Shown here one piece after another: positions 46,301 to 54,295 of a stretch of DNA of 64,000 bases. The first letter of the stretch is position 1. The number at the start of each line of letters is the position of its first letter. The notes below the pieces were generated by a model. The model searched no databases, was not told the DNA's origin, and worked only from the letters and a program-made list of their open reading frames with translations. This DNA comes from Bradyrhizobium diazoefficiens (GTDB lineage Bacteria; Pseudomonadota; Alphaproteobacteria; Rhizobiales; Xanthobacteraceae): contig NZ_CP067041.1 in NCBI RefSeq assembly GCF_016599855.1, forward strand, positions 1,550,001 to 1,614,000. Direction: 5' to 3'. A program made the translations under genes and the position numbers.

Positions 46301-49300
46301 GCGCGCGGACTCGGCAAAGGAGGCCGACGCTTTGGTTCGTTCACGACGCCTGAGCTCAGAATGGTCGCCAATGCACTGGGACGCGGTGTCGTGGACGGAG
46401 CGAGCAGTGATGATGATGCAATGACCGCTCTGCTGAAAGATCGCCTACACCAGCTGGCCCATTACCTGCACTATGCTCCTGATCGGCTGGAGCACACCGG
46501 TGTTCAAGGCATCACGCTCATTTTCAAGGCACTGGCGAAGGCCCGCCTGTTCGAAGACGTTGGTTTACTGGCGCCGGTAGGGTTGGGTCGGCTCGCAGAG
46601 TTGGTTCGTGCCCCTGATTTTGACACCGAGAACCTCGAAACCATAGGCAATCTCTCCATCGCTCTACTTCCTCTGGCGCGCGGCTCGCAAAAGGAATTAC
46701 GCCCGCACCGGAGGCCAGCTCTCTATTTGCTGAACGATATCCAGCCTGTCGTGGAGCGCAAGATCGAGGCTCATCTCAAAGCAAGCGAGCCCGAGCGTAC
46801 CCGTGCGCCCTTCGCGAGCCGCCGCCCGGCCTTGTCGATCTATCAAGTCCTAAAAGCCCGTGCCCTCCTCGAGACATTGTTTCAGCGCCCCTACGTCGAG
46901 GGCAAGAAGCCCGATTTGAAGGTGAGGCAGCAAGAGCTGCAGAGGGGGACCAAGGAGATTCTGGCCAGCACGCGCGACCTCATCCAAGCCGATCTTTCCA
47001 ACATGAGCTGGAATCTGATCGCGCAGATCGAGGTGGACAATCCGGTCGATGCGCTGGATTCGTTCATGGCGCAGGATGCGGCGACAATCCAGGCGCAACA
47101 TCCTGCATCGGTATTCGACGTGTATCAAGTGTTGCGCGACATGGACCACGAGCCCCGCTCGCCGCAAGGGAATGCGGGACTGATGCAGTTGCCGGTGGTT
47201 GACCTGCAGGGACGGCCAGTGGCCACAGACCCCGAGATTCGCTACTCGACTTTTCACCGCCTGACGTCGGGAGCGATAGAGGTGGTCGCGGTGCAGCTGC
47301 CCGGAAAGCCGAGCGCCTTCATGCTGGCACGTACGTTGACGTACAAGGGGGTGCCATACCGCATGGACCTGTTCGGCGGCAGCAAGTTAAAACCGCCGAA
47401 ACCAACCCTGTCGCAAGTTGCGGCTCGCCTTCCAAGCGAACGGCCAGCCGGGTCCTCCGGCGGGAAGCTCTTGGCCATTCCCTATGCCGAAACCGCTCCG
47501 GGCACCTCGTTCGAGAAGTTATTGCGCGCCTGGGCGCCCTTCAAGGAAGCCTATTGGTATACTCAGCGCAGGGGCTTTGCGGCGCCCCCGTCGGTCAAAG
47601 GTCTGGGCCCTCACGACTACGCACTGGAGGGCACCTTCAAGCTGTTGCTGGCGCCAGACCGCGCGACCAACGAGGCGCATCCCTTCAAACTGATAGGAGC
47701 GAAGGGCCCCATTGCTTTGCGACCGCATGACGGCTGTGGCTTCATCAAGGCCTCGCTCGCTGAGCGTATGCCAGCGGTTCGCCGGGCCGGCCCCCAGGAA
47801 GGTCCCGATCGGATGCCGGCCTTTGGTGAGGCAAGGAGATCGTCTGTGCCGGCCTCGGCGTTGCAACACTATTCGCGCAGCGAGCAGGTCGCGGAAGAGG
47901 CCGGTGACAAGGTCTGGAATTGGCTTGAGAGCCGAAAAGTGCTGACGTCCGACGACTTGTTTCGCGCCGTGACGGCCGGACACTTGGATGGTCTTGGCGC
48001 TGTCGCCGTCCCATCCGATGATGGCTGTCTTCATGTGCCGACACTCAAAAGCGACACATTGACGGGAACGAGTGGCGTGCTGATCGGGCGGGCGCCCTAT
48101 GACAAGCCCAACCTGCGCCCGTTCATACCCCAACGAGTCAAGTCGGCAGTCGATGGCGATCCGACCGCGGCATTCCTCGATCGATGCGTGGCCGTACAAT
48201 ACAGTTTCAGTGTCGCCCAGAAATTGCGGGAGGAGCTGGCAGCCGATGACCCAAGCTTCTTTGCCAAGGGCATTCTGATCGTGGTGCCGGATGCGATGTG
48301 GCCCGCCGACTACGCCGACCGTGGACTGGTGCTGTCTGCCGAGGACGTCAAGTGCCATTCGAGCTGGACCGAGCGCAAGGACCGCGCAAAGAACGACACG
48401 CCGGTCGACTGCGTCGGCATCCTGCAGGTGACCGAGGTGTTCGCTCCGGGGTCGTTGGTTGCCGTCCCGATCGGCGAGCAGAAAAAGCTCGACGGCGACT
48501 TTGACGGGGATACCGTGGTTATCATCGGCGATCGGCCGCAGCTTTATGAGCATGTTCGCCAGTTCGATGAGACGGAGCAAGCTCGCGGCGTTCACTCCCT
48601 AAAGCCGCCAAAGTCCTATACTCCGGCGATTGAGGGCAACAATTACCAATTCAGTCGTGCCAGCCAGATCCTTGCTGCCACGCTGGAAGTCCTGGAAATA
48701 TACAGCGCTCTGCAGCGAAATTTTTTGGCGCAGTCCCATGAAGCACGACGCTGGTTTGCCGAGCGCGCCATCTTTGGTACGTACGAGGGTGTCCACCACG
48801 AGCTCAGGCGAGAGATCGGCCACCTGTTGAACCAAGAACAGGTACATGGCCCCGATATCCAGGAAACACTCGAACGGGCGAAGCGCGAGCTTGAAATTGC
48901 AGAGCATCCAGTTGCCCGTGAAGCGGCCGAGTTGCTTGTCGCCGACCTCGATGCCTGGGCTGCGAAGACGGATGAGCACGTCCTTTCGGATCCAAGTGAA
49001 AGCCTGGCCAAAGTAAGCCCAACTGTCAGTCCAGCGCTCTGCGAGCTTTTCCCGGAGCTGGCAGAGGCCTATCCGGCAACTGCTCAGCCGCGCGACCGGA
49101 TCCAAGTCTTGCTCGATCACTATCCTGCCCGCATCGATCCGCGTCCGGATGGGTACATTGCGGATGACCTCGTGCAAAGCGCAAGCAACCTCCTGAGCCT
49201 CGGCATCAAGGTCGGAACGGATGGCTATAAATCCGATACCGGCGTCCGGCTTTTCATGAAGAAAAGCCAAGAGCTTGGGCGGCTCTTACATCAGACGCCA

Positions 49301-50767
49301 GGCCTCAAATTCGTCCCCTTCAGCAAGAGCATGGCGGCGACCCTTAGCCAGGGCAGGTTCGATGTCGATGCGACGTTGGAGAATCTGAAGGAGAATCCAA
49401 CGCTCGCGGCTTCAGTGATGGATGCCTCGATTCGTGTCGCTGCGCAGAAGAAGATTATACCAAAACCGTCTAGCCGACGCGTCGTCGCCGAGGATACCGG
49501 GATGGCGGTCACCCTTACCCCCGAAGACGCCTTAGCGCGCGCCAGAATTGAGGCTGCCCGTGCCAAAGCCGAAGAGGAGACAATCACCGCAGCGGCAATC
49601 TCGGTTGCTGAGACCCTCAGACAAGCGGGCATCCACGTGAACATGTCGCACCTCGATCGCCGCGTCCGATCAGAGGGATCGATGACAGACCAGCTCACTG
49701 GCATGAGCGTGACCTCCGCGGGCTCCGCACAGCTGATCAGCAACGCCGTACGCCACGTCTTCGAAGTGTCTGATGGGGATTTTGCGAGGGCGTTTAAGAA
49801 AGCGATGCTGAGTTTCGACGAACAAGGCTACGCCGAAATCCGTACCACCAATTGGTTCAGAATGCGCAATCCGACCTTTGTGGGCATCAAGGCTGTGCTC
49901 GCCACCCCGAAAGACTACCGCTTCGAAGTGGAGTTTCACACGCCAGCCAGCTACAACGTCAAGATTGCCAATCACGATACCTACAAATTGGACGCTCAGT
50001 TGCGGCACCAGCAGAGCGGAGACGCTCTTGAGCGGCTCAAGGAGAATCTGGCGCAGCGCGCGCGAGAGCGCTGCAAGGAGGTGGTGGTCCCCGACGGAGC
50101 CAAGGACATCCCGCACTGGGAGATCGAAGCGGATCATAGCGGCGGCGCCGGTGCAGCCTTTGCGTTGCAAGCTGCCGAGTCAGGAAGCCACGAAGACGAA
50201 GAGATTGTGGCGGGGCTTGGCCAGCGGCCGATCGTGCTCGTCGGCATGCCTGGCGCGGGAAAATCCAGCATTGGCCGGCGTCTCGCGAAGCGGCTGCGGA
50301 TGAAGTTCGTCGACTCCGACGACGCGATCAGAGCGCAGGCTGGGATGTCGATAAGCAAACTCTGCCAGATTCATGGCGAGCAGCATTTCAAGGATCTTGA
50401 GGCGAGGGTGATCGCGGGTGCGCTCAAGCAAGGGCCGGCGGTGATCGCGACCGGCTCCGATGCGTTCGTCCATGACGGGACCCGTAGCCTCGTCCATGAG
50501 AACGCGGTCTCAATTTGGCTCAAGGCCGACGCCGGCGTGATAGTGCGGCGCAACAAGGGCCGGTCCAGCCGCCGGCTGTCGCAGGCCGCCGAGTCGGAGG
50601 CGATGGTCATGCGACTGGTTAGTGAGCGGGAGCCGGTCTATCAAACCGCCGATCTCACGGTCAACTCAGGCGATGGCTCGCAAAAATATCAGGTGGATGA
50701 ATGCGTGGCGGTGCTGCATGGCCATCTTCGCCGCGAGCGGGAATCGGCTCGGAATATCGCCGCCTAG
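43379..50767 (+). CDS. SKWP-repeat type III effector with degenerate shikimate-kinase-like domain (13 repeats)
   Basis: I start at the ATG at 43379 (MRGITGRGRSR), seven bases after TTGGAG, the same context as in the paralogue at 20776; an in-frame ATG at 43205 adds 58 residues. The 2462-residue protein has the same layout: a disordered Arg/Ser-rich N terminus, 13 SKWP repeats of about 42 residues (cores at residues 446-954), a long conserved region with DGCGFI and DGDFDGD (1705-1711), and a C-terminal P-loop domain. Walker A is intact (GMPGAGKSS, 2289-2297), but the shikimate-site GGG is GSD (2359-2361) and RELE is KDLE. So it probably binds nucleotide but is unlikely to phosphorylate shikimate. 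It is flanked on both sides by core T3SS operons. Confidence 0.88.
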   Translation: MRGITGRGRSRGTRADNRRELDEPHAEAGRGPEEGGQSFGSVLARMHPGPHDSDASSPPLNVDDRSAQGSHGRSSDVSYRPHTGAQHREETSSRFGGEASRSDQAFRGSRTDALPSHGRSMSGREAGSGRESRDDCAAQARYPTSSERPYRSYREALAQGGGSSHSRLPHALAPGGLQSDVLPRRPQSARDVGSRPGGQHIHDVEAQSSHRVSFERLHGRDRDVRQRERDTLRSRGEFRRYGQEAGHSQIEPMPPHRQSAPDLDQRPGKRRLDDAATQSIQSAMSGRSERASNALNAALRDIDRARDIREFSAPLVKHAKQLRMPAQATFLQKAAADFQGRFVPRLEENIRSGKSWNYATVCNEVSREAGGQEGVKACKALAARVSQLDNALMRDAEGRALSLLASSFGRHPRAAECRHGTIRIAEFCCDESRLLQELNSQSLSLLVNGFSKWPEEVACRQATLSVAGEVVRRPGQLSYTPLGLANLVNGFSKWPDQVATRQATVTIAGEVCRRAPRLSDFPAQQLANLVNGFSKWPERPECRNATLAIAAEICCRAARHHDVRLSNFAHQELANLLNGFSKWPEQAECRHAATAIALEVRCRADRGDIRLSQFAQQELASLVNGFSKWLEQPEAHQATIAIAREAFGRSNGVDSFTPQELATSANGFCKWPENAYTHQAIVAIAGEVRRRADRLSGFDSQALANLANGFSKYPEEVDARQATVAIAGEILGRADRLFHFTHQHLANLANGFSKCPEDTGCGDAIVVIAREVVSRANQLYRFTHQDLSTLVNGFSKWPEATDTRQAILVIAAEVVGRPLFELAELDLRHLVNGFSKWPEETETGRAVAAIAGEVRRRSGRLGDFTSRGLANLVNGFSKWPEGADCREATLAIASEVLRRQLSDFAPQDLANLVNGFCKWPDAAQTGKAIVGIAGELLRRADRLSAFTSQGLANLLNGFSKWGDEAACRQVVVDIARGLGKGGRRFGSFTTPELRMVANALGRGVVDGASSDDDAMTALLKDRLHQLAHYLHYAPDRLEHTGVQGITLIFKALAKARLFEDVGLLAPVGLGRLAELVRAPDFDTENLETIGNLSIALLPLARGSQKELRPHRRPALYLLNDIQPVVERKIEAHLKASEPERTRAPFASRRPALSIYQVLKARALLETLFQRPYVEGKKPDLKVRQQELQRGTKEILASTRDLIQADLSNMSWNLIAQIEVDNPVDALDSFMAQDAATIQAQHPASVFDVYQVLRDMDHEPRSPQGNAGLMQLPVVDLQGRPVATDPEIRYSTFHRLTSGAIEVVAVQLPGKPSAFMLARTLTYKGVPYRMDLFGGSKLKPPKPTLSQVAARLPSERPAGSSGGKLLAIPYAETAPGTSFEKLLRAWAPFKEAYWYTQRRGFAAPPSVKGLGPHDYALEGTFKLLLAPDRATNEAHPFKLIGAKGPIALRPHDGCGFIKASLAERMPAVRRAGPQEGPDRMPAFGEARRSSVPASALQHYSRSEQVAEEAGDKVWNWLESRKVLTSDDLFRAVTAGHLDGLGAVAVPSDDGCLHVPTLKSDTLTGTSGVLIGRAPYDKPNLRPFIPQRVKSAVDGDPTAAFLDRCVAVQYSFSVAQKLREELAADDPSFFAKGILIVVPDAMWPADYADRGLVLSAEDVKCHSSWTERKDRAKNDTPVDCVGILQVTEVFAPGSLVAVPIGEQKKLDGDFDGDTVVIIGDRPQLYEHVRQFDETEQARGVHSLKPPKSYTPAIEGNNYQFSRASQILAATLEVLEIYSALQRNFLAQSHEARRWFAERAIFGTYEGVHHELRREIGHLLNQEQVHGPDIQETLERAKRELEIAEHPVAREAAELLVADLDAWAAKTDEHVLSDPSESLAKVSPTVSPALCELFPELAEAYPATAQPRDRIQVLLDHYPARIDPRPDGYIADDLVQSASNLLSLGIKVGTDGYKSDTGVRLFMKKSQELGRLLHQTPGLKFVPFSKSMAATLSQGRFDVDATLENLKENPTLAASVMDASIRVAAQKKIIPKPSSRRVVAEDTGMAVTLTPEDALARARIEAARAKAEEETITAAAISVAETLRQAGIHVNMSHLDRRVRSEGSMTDQLTGMSVTSAGSAQLISNAVRHVFEVSDGDFARAFKKAMLSFDEQGYAEIRTTNWFRMRNPTFVGIKAVLATPKDYRFEVEFHTPASYNVKIANHDTYKLDAQLRHQQSGDALERLKENLAQRARERCKEVVVPDGAKDIPHWEIEADHSGGAGAAFALQAAESGSHEDEEIVAGLGQRPIVLVGMPGAGKSSIGRRLAKRLRMKFVDSDDAIRAQAGMSISKLCQIHGEQHFKDLEARVIAGALKQGPAVIATGSDAFVHDGTRSLVHENAVSIWLKADAGVIVRRNKGRSSRRLSQAAESEAMVMRLVSEREPVYQTADLTVNSGDGSQKYQVDECVAVLHGHLRRERESARNIAA
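44700..46340 (+). repeat. SKWP tandem repeat array, 13 units
   Basis: Thirteen LVNGFSKWP-type cores by my count, mean spacing 42.3 residues, with the same consensus as the 26-unit array. Units 6-8 vary in the core (NGFCKWP, NGFSKYP, NGFSKCP). The count is exactly half that of the paralogue. Confidence 0.9.
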
Positions 50768-50904
50768 GACCGCGACAATCTGCTCTTCCTTGAACCTTGC
50801 TCGCTTCATCTATCCGTCCTTCTTCGGGCTCGGCTCCAACGCTTTCTGGAGGAAATAGTCAGTGGCAGGTCAAATGTCCGACGAATGCCTTCGAGCCACC
50901 CGTC

Positions 50905-51093
50905 TCATTTGGTGGCGCATGCTCCGGCGCGATCGATGACCCAGGCCACCATATGGCCCTTTTCCCGCTCGGCCTCCACGTGCCGGAGGGCCTCAGAGTA
51001 GGTCAGCAGGGGCTCCTGCGCCGGATACACAACGCGATCGGTCGGCGTGACGAAGTGGTGGCAACACACGCGATACTCCTTAGCTTCGAACAT
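50905..51093 (-). CDS. small hypothetical protein
   Basis: The ATG at 51093 (MFEAKEYRVCCHHF) follows a strong GGAGGATTTCG ribosome site and gives 62 residues; the longer frame from 51135 lacks one. It contains a Cys-Cys-His-His cluster (VCCHHF) that might bind metal, and an amphipathic helix (YSEALRHVEAEREKGH). The family is unknown. It lies between the SKWP gene and rhcC1 on the minus strand, with no tts box. Confidence 0.55.
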   Translation of the reverse strand: MFEAKEYRVCCHHFVTPTDRVVYPAQEPLLTYSEALRHVEAEREKGHMVAWVIDRAGACATK

Positions 51094-51379
51094 CGAAATC
51101 CTCCTCTCACCTCTGGTGCGCTGCCATACGCTCACGCTTTCAAGGACTGCTTATCACACAGAATGCGGCCTCTTAGAGGCCGCGCATTTCTTCAATTGCG
51201 TTTCCCGTGGAGATTTGGGCTCATGGCACCACATCGCTGTTCGCCACGGATCTTTGGCAAGCGCAACAGACGCGCCGGACCTCGCCGAGTGCTGCAAGCT
51301 CCTTGACGAGATCGAGACTGCGCGAAGTCCAGGTCGATCCCGTCATGGAGAGCACTGCAGGAGTTGGACAACGACTTTA

Positions 51380-52075
51380 TCATCTCTGGCCCGGCGCAAG
51401 GGTAGACGTGACGCCATCCTGGCGCGGGGTGTCGAAAGAAGAGGGGGCTTCTGGTCGTCCGCCCCGAACAATCGTCTCCGAGGAACCGCGAAATAACATC
51501 AGCACAGACTCCCGCGATGGCGTCTCGACAGCGCGTGGTCGCGCTTGCGCCTGCGCCACCAACCCATTGAGCGTCTCATCCACGAGTGCGATGAAGCGTG
51601 GTGGACCGGACGCCAGGATGAGGCCATTTCCAGGCGCCGGCCTCAGGATGTACCGCTCGTCGGAGATGTTGAGCGCATCGAGGGCCGCCGTGAACGTCTC
51701 GAAGCTGATCGGGCCCAGCAGGAGCAGACGAGTTTGCGCTTCCTTTGCGGCAGACACGTAAAGCACGAGTCCATCGTAGTACCACTGAAGATTGTAGAGG
51801 TTGGTGAGACGATCAAGGAATTCGCGCGGTGCCAGATCCGGCATGCGCCCGCGAATCCGTCCCTTCACCTCGGCGCTGATGCTGACTCTGAAATTGAGAT
51901 TGTTGCCGAATTCCTGCAGCGCGACAGGGAGCTCCTGTTCCACAACCAAATAGCGATAAGGCGTCGAAGGGAGCAACAGGGGAGCGCCGAGCGCTGTCTG
52001 TATTCCGGTCGCAATGAAGGCCACGACACACAGAACGGCGTTCAAGACGCACAGGATCATGGACCGGATGAGCAT
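51380..52075 (-). CDS. rhcC1: RhcC1, N-terminal part of the split T3SS secretin
   Basis: This 231-residue exported protein has a signal peptide (VLCVVAFIATGIQTALGAP). A secretin N0/N1-like periplasmic part follows, containing LPVALQEFGNNLNFRVSIS, LAPREFLDRLTNLYNLQWYYDG and LLGPISFETFTAALDALN. The pore-forming domain is absent. In rhizobial T3SSs the outer-membrane secretin is encoded in two genes, and this is the short one; its partner RhcC2 is at 61407-62888. It is divergent from nopB. Starts at 52075 or the ATG six codons in are both possible. Confidence 0.85.
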   Translation of the reverse strand: MLIRSMILCVLNAVLCVVAFIATGIQTALGAPLLLPSTPYRYLVVEQELPVALQEFGNNLNFRVSISAEVKGRIRGRMPDLAPREFLDRLTNLYNLQWYYDGLVLYVSAAKEAQTRLLLLGPISFETFTAALDALNISDERYILRPAPGNGLILASGPPRFIALVDETLNGLVAQAQARPRAVETPSRESVLMLFRGSSETIVRGGRPEAPSSFDTPRQDGVTSTLAPGQR

Positions 52076-52166
52076 TCACGGCTCTCTTGAAGTTTTCCGA
52101 CGGGAGTGAAGTCACGAAACTTGGAGATCAAACGTGATCTTTAGATGGCACTCGACGAGCCAAACT

Positions 52167-52195
52167 CGTCAGCTTGTCGTCAGCTCGCCTCTCTA
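52167..52195 (+). promoter_or_regulatory. tts box upstream of nopB
   Basis: CGTCAGCTTGTCGTCAGCTC followed by GCCTCTCTA is a good tts box 69 bp before the ATG at 52264. It should drive the long operon nopB to rhcU. A possible effect on the divergent rhcC1 is open. Confidence 0.88.
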
Positions 52196-52263
52196 GGACA
52201 TTGGCTCTCAATGAGTTCTTGAACGGCCGGTCTCATCACATCTCCAAGAGAGCAAGGTCCTCC

Positions 52264-52779
52264 ATGATGATGCTAGGCGCTGCGCCGATTTCACACAGCC
52301 TAACCGAAGGCTTGTCCAAGACCTGCACGTCACCAGCGGTCGGCGCGCAGCTCCAGTTCCAACAGACACTGTTGCAGACGGCTTCGTTTCAAGGCGCTGC
52401 GCCCCAAGTGGCGGACGTACCGCCTGTTGCTCCCATAGCCGAAGTTTCGCGAGCAACAACGCAAGCCAGTCCGCTGGGCGAGCGCATCCTCCAGAATCTT
52501 TCCTCACTATATCGGATCGATCCAGCGCCTCACGTCGTCGCCGGCGGTGGAGCCTCGCTTTCAAAGGCTGTGGTGCCTGGGCCGGCGTCGCAGCCGCTGT
52601 TGCGACAACCGGGCGCGTCGGAAACACGTCTGTCGAACGCTCCTCAAAGCGTCGACAACTTCGAGGCAATGATGGCGAATCTGAAAGAGGTTTCTGACAG
52701 CGTCATTCAGGTCACGCTCATTTCGAATGGGATGGGCAGCGTCAGTTCGTCTCTGAACAAGCTGATATCGGCGGGCTGA
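52264..52779 (+). CDS. nopB: NopB, secreted T3SS pilus-associated protein
   Basis: The first of three adjacent ATGs is at 52264 (MMMLGAAPISHSLTEG), giving 171 residues. The N terminus is Ser/Gln/Ala-rich and lacks a Sec signal. The C terminus has the helical segment VDNFEAMMANLKEVSDSVIQ followed by a Ser/Gly tail, the pattern of NopB proteins. NopB is exported through the T3SS and forms part of the surface pilus needed for effector delivery. It is the first gene of the operon after a tts box, directly before rhcJ, as in other rhizobia. Confidence 0.85.
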   Translation: MMMLGAAPISHSLTEGLSKTCTSPAVGAQLQFQQTLLQTASFQGAAPQVADVPPVAPIAEVSRATTQASPLGERILQNLSSLYRIDPAPHVVAGGGASLSKAVVPGPASQPLLRQPGASETRLSNAPQSVDNFEAMMANLKEVSDSVIQVTLISNGMGSVSSSLNKLISAG

Positions 52780-53655
52780 GTGGGCCGAATGATTGGTTCA
52801 ATCTATCATGAAGGAGGCCATGGTCGTCTGTCCAGGAAGCGGTTTCGCGCCCTAGCCCTGCTGCCGCTCCTTCTGCTCCTTATTGGTTGCAAAGCTGATC
52901 TCTACACCAAAGTTCAGGAGCGTGAGGCGAATGAGATGCTTGCTGTCCTCCTTAGGAACGGGGTCGATTCGGCTCGTGTTGGGGCCAAAGACGGGACCAG
53001 CACGATCCAGGTTGAACAGAGCCAGATTGCCTTTTCCATCGACCTGCTGAATGGCGAGGGCCTGCCGCACCACTCTTTCAAGAGTCTCGGCGAAGTGTTC
53101 AGCGGCACCGGCCTGATTGCTTCGCCGACCGAGGAGCGCGCCCGTTACGTTTATGCCTTGAGCGAGGAGTTGTCGCGCACGATCAGCGACATCGACGGCG
53201 TCCTCTCGGCACGCGTCCATGTTGTTCTGCCGAAGAACGACCTATTGCGACGGGACGCCACGCCATCTTCGGCGTCGGTTTTCATCCGGCATGACTCCAA
53301 GGCCGATCTCTCAATCCTGCTGCCGCAGATCAAGATGCTCGTTGCCAACAGCATCGAGGGCCTCTCCTACGACAAGGTGGCTGTCGTGTTTGCATCGGTC
53401 GAGCGGCCTGCCCTCGAGCAGCGGCCTGCGCCGGTGACTGCATTCGCCCAAGCGCCAGGAATCGTTTCAACCCCATTGCTTGCGCTTGGAACGAGTCTCG
53501 GTGGCTTGGTATTCGGCGTGCTGTTCTACATCTTGCTGAGCGCTCGTGTACGGCAGCGCAGCCAATCATCGCCCAAACCAGCTACAGTTGGCGTACGTTC
53601 GGCGGCGTCCGCTATTGAGGTCGTCCGCAAAGCGATTAAGCCTAATGCGGCCTAG
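52780..53655 (+). CDS. rhcJ: RhcJ (SctJ), inner-membrane ring lipoprotein
   Basis: A YscJ/FliF-family lipoprotein of about 291 residues. The lipobox is in LLPLLLLLIGCKAD, followed by LYTKVQEREANEMLAVLLRNG. The conserved core includes ISDIDGVLSARVHVVLP and SASVFIRHDSKADL, and a C-terminal membrane helix (LLALGTSLGGLVFGVLFYILL) anchors it. It builds the inner of the two inner-membrane rings. GTG 52780 directly follows the nopB stop; ATG 52789 is in frame and equally possible. Its 3' end overlaps nolU by 11 bp. Confidence 0.93.
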   Translation: MGRMIGSIYHEGGHGRLSRKRFRALALLPLLLLLIGCKADLYTKVQEREANEMLAVLLRNGVDSARVGAKDGTSTIQVEQSQIAFSIDLLNGEGLPHHSFKSLGEVFSGTGLIASPTEERARYVYALSEELSRTISDIDGVLSARVHVVLPKNDLLRRDATPSSASVFIRHDSKADLSILLPQIKMLVANSIEGLSYDKVAVVFASVERPALEQRPAPVTAFAQAPGIVSTPLLALGTSLGGLVFGVLFYILLSARVRQRSQSSPKPATVGVRSAASAIEVVRKAIKPNAA

Positions 53656-54295
53656 CGTAGCATCCGATATGGACCCAGCGAAGTCGTCCGCCGAGCGGCG
53701 TCCCCGATCGCCTTCGGTCAGTGTTGGCGAGCTTGCTGCCTCGATTCATCCGACCCGTCTTGCCGCACGTGTTGACGCGAGCCTATCGGCTGCGACGTGG
53801 GTACGGCTGCAGAAGAGCCCCAGGCTGCAGATAAGGATGGTAGGGCTGCTGCTTGACAATGAACTGGATTTGAAGGGACTTGTCTCGGGCCCAGACCTTC
53901 TACTGGGACATGATCCGCAGCGGGCCGCTCTGCTCGCCGGCGGTATTTGGCATGCCCGATCGCTGATAAAGCTGATCTCAAAGCAGGATGTCGGCGTGCT
54001 GATCGGGCGTGTCGGTGCCGAAGCCCAGGCTTTCGGTATCCGACATGCAGCGCATGCGGTTTCAACCAGTATCATTGCCGATCCACAACAACTCGCGCAG
54101 GAGATCGATAAAGATGGGCATGCCTGTCTCGGCGCATGGCTCGACGAAAAGCCGGTGCTTGATCGCAGCCGCGTGCTTCTACGTTTAGCGGTCGGAACGG
54201 CCGCCGACCATCCAGCAACCGAACATCGCCGATCCGCAGACCAAGTGTTTTCCTTGGTTTTGGCTCATTTGGCGGCGGAAGGTCAGGTGCTATGA
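53645..54295 (+). CDS. nolU: NolU (SctK), T3SS sorting-platform accessory protein
   Basis: The ATG at 53645 overlaps the rhcJ stop and gives 216 residues. The sequence fits the NolU family: SVGELAASIHPTRLAARVD, LLGHDPQRAALLAGGIWHARSL and HACLGAWLDEKPVLDRSRVL. NolU corresponds to SctK, which links the cytoplasmic sorting platform (SctQ, SctL, SctN) to the inner-membrane ring. It overlaps nolV by four bases, so the two are probably translated together. No membrane segment or signal peptide is seen. Confidence 0.85.
   Translation: MRPSVASDMDPAKSSAERRPRSPSVSVGELAASIHPTRLAARVDASLSAATWVRLQKSPRLQIRMVGLLLDNELDLKGLVSGPDLLLGHDPQRAALLAGGIWHARSLIKLISKQDVGVLIGRVGAEAQAFGIRHAAHAVSTSIIADPQQLAQEIDKDGHACLGAWLDEKPVLDRSRVLLRLAVGTAADHPATEHRRSADQVFSLVLAHLAAEGQVL

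Noticed and set aside
47519..48595. Long minus-strand open frame opposite the second SKWP gene
   Set aside because: It lies antisense to a strongly conserved coding region; such frames arise from the GC-rich codon use, and a matching one occurs opposite the same part of the first paralogue.
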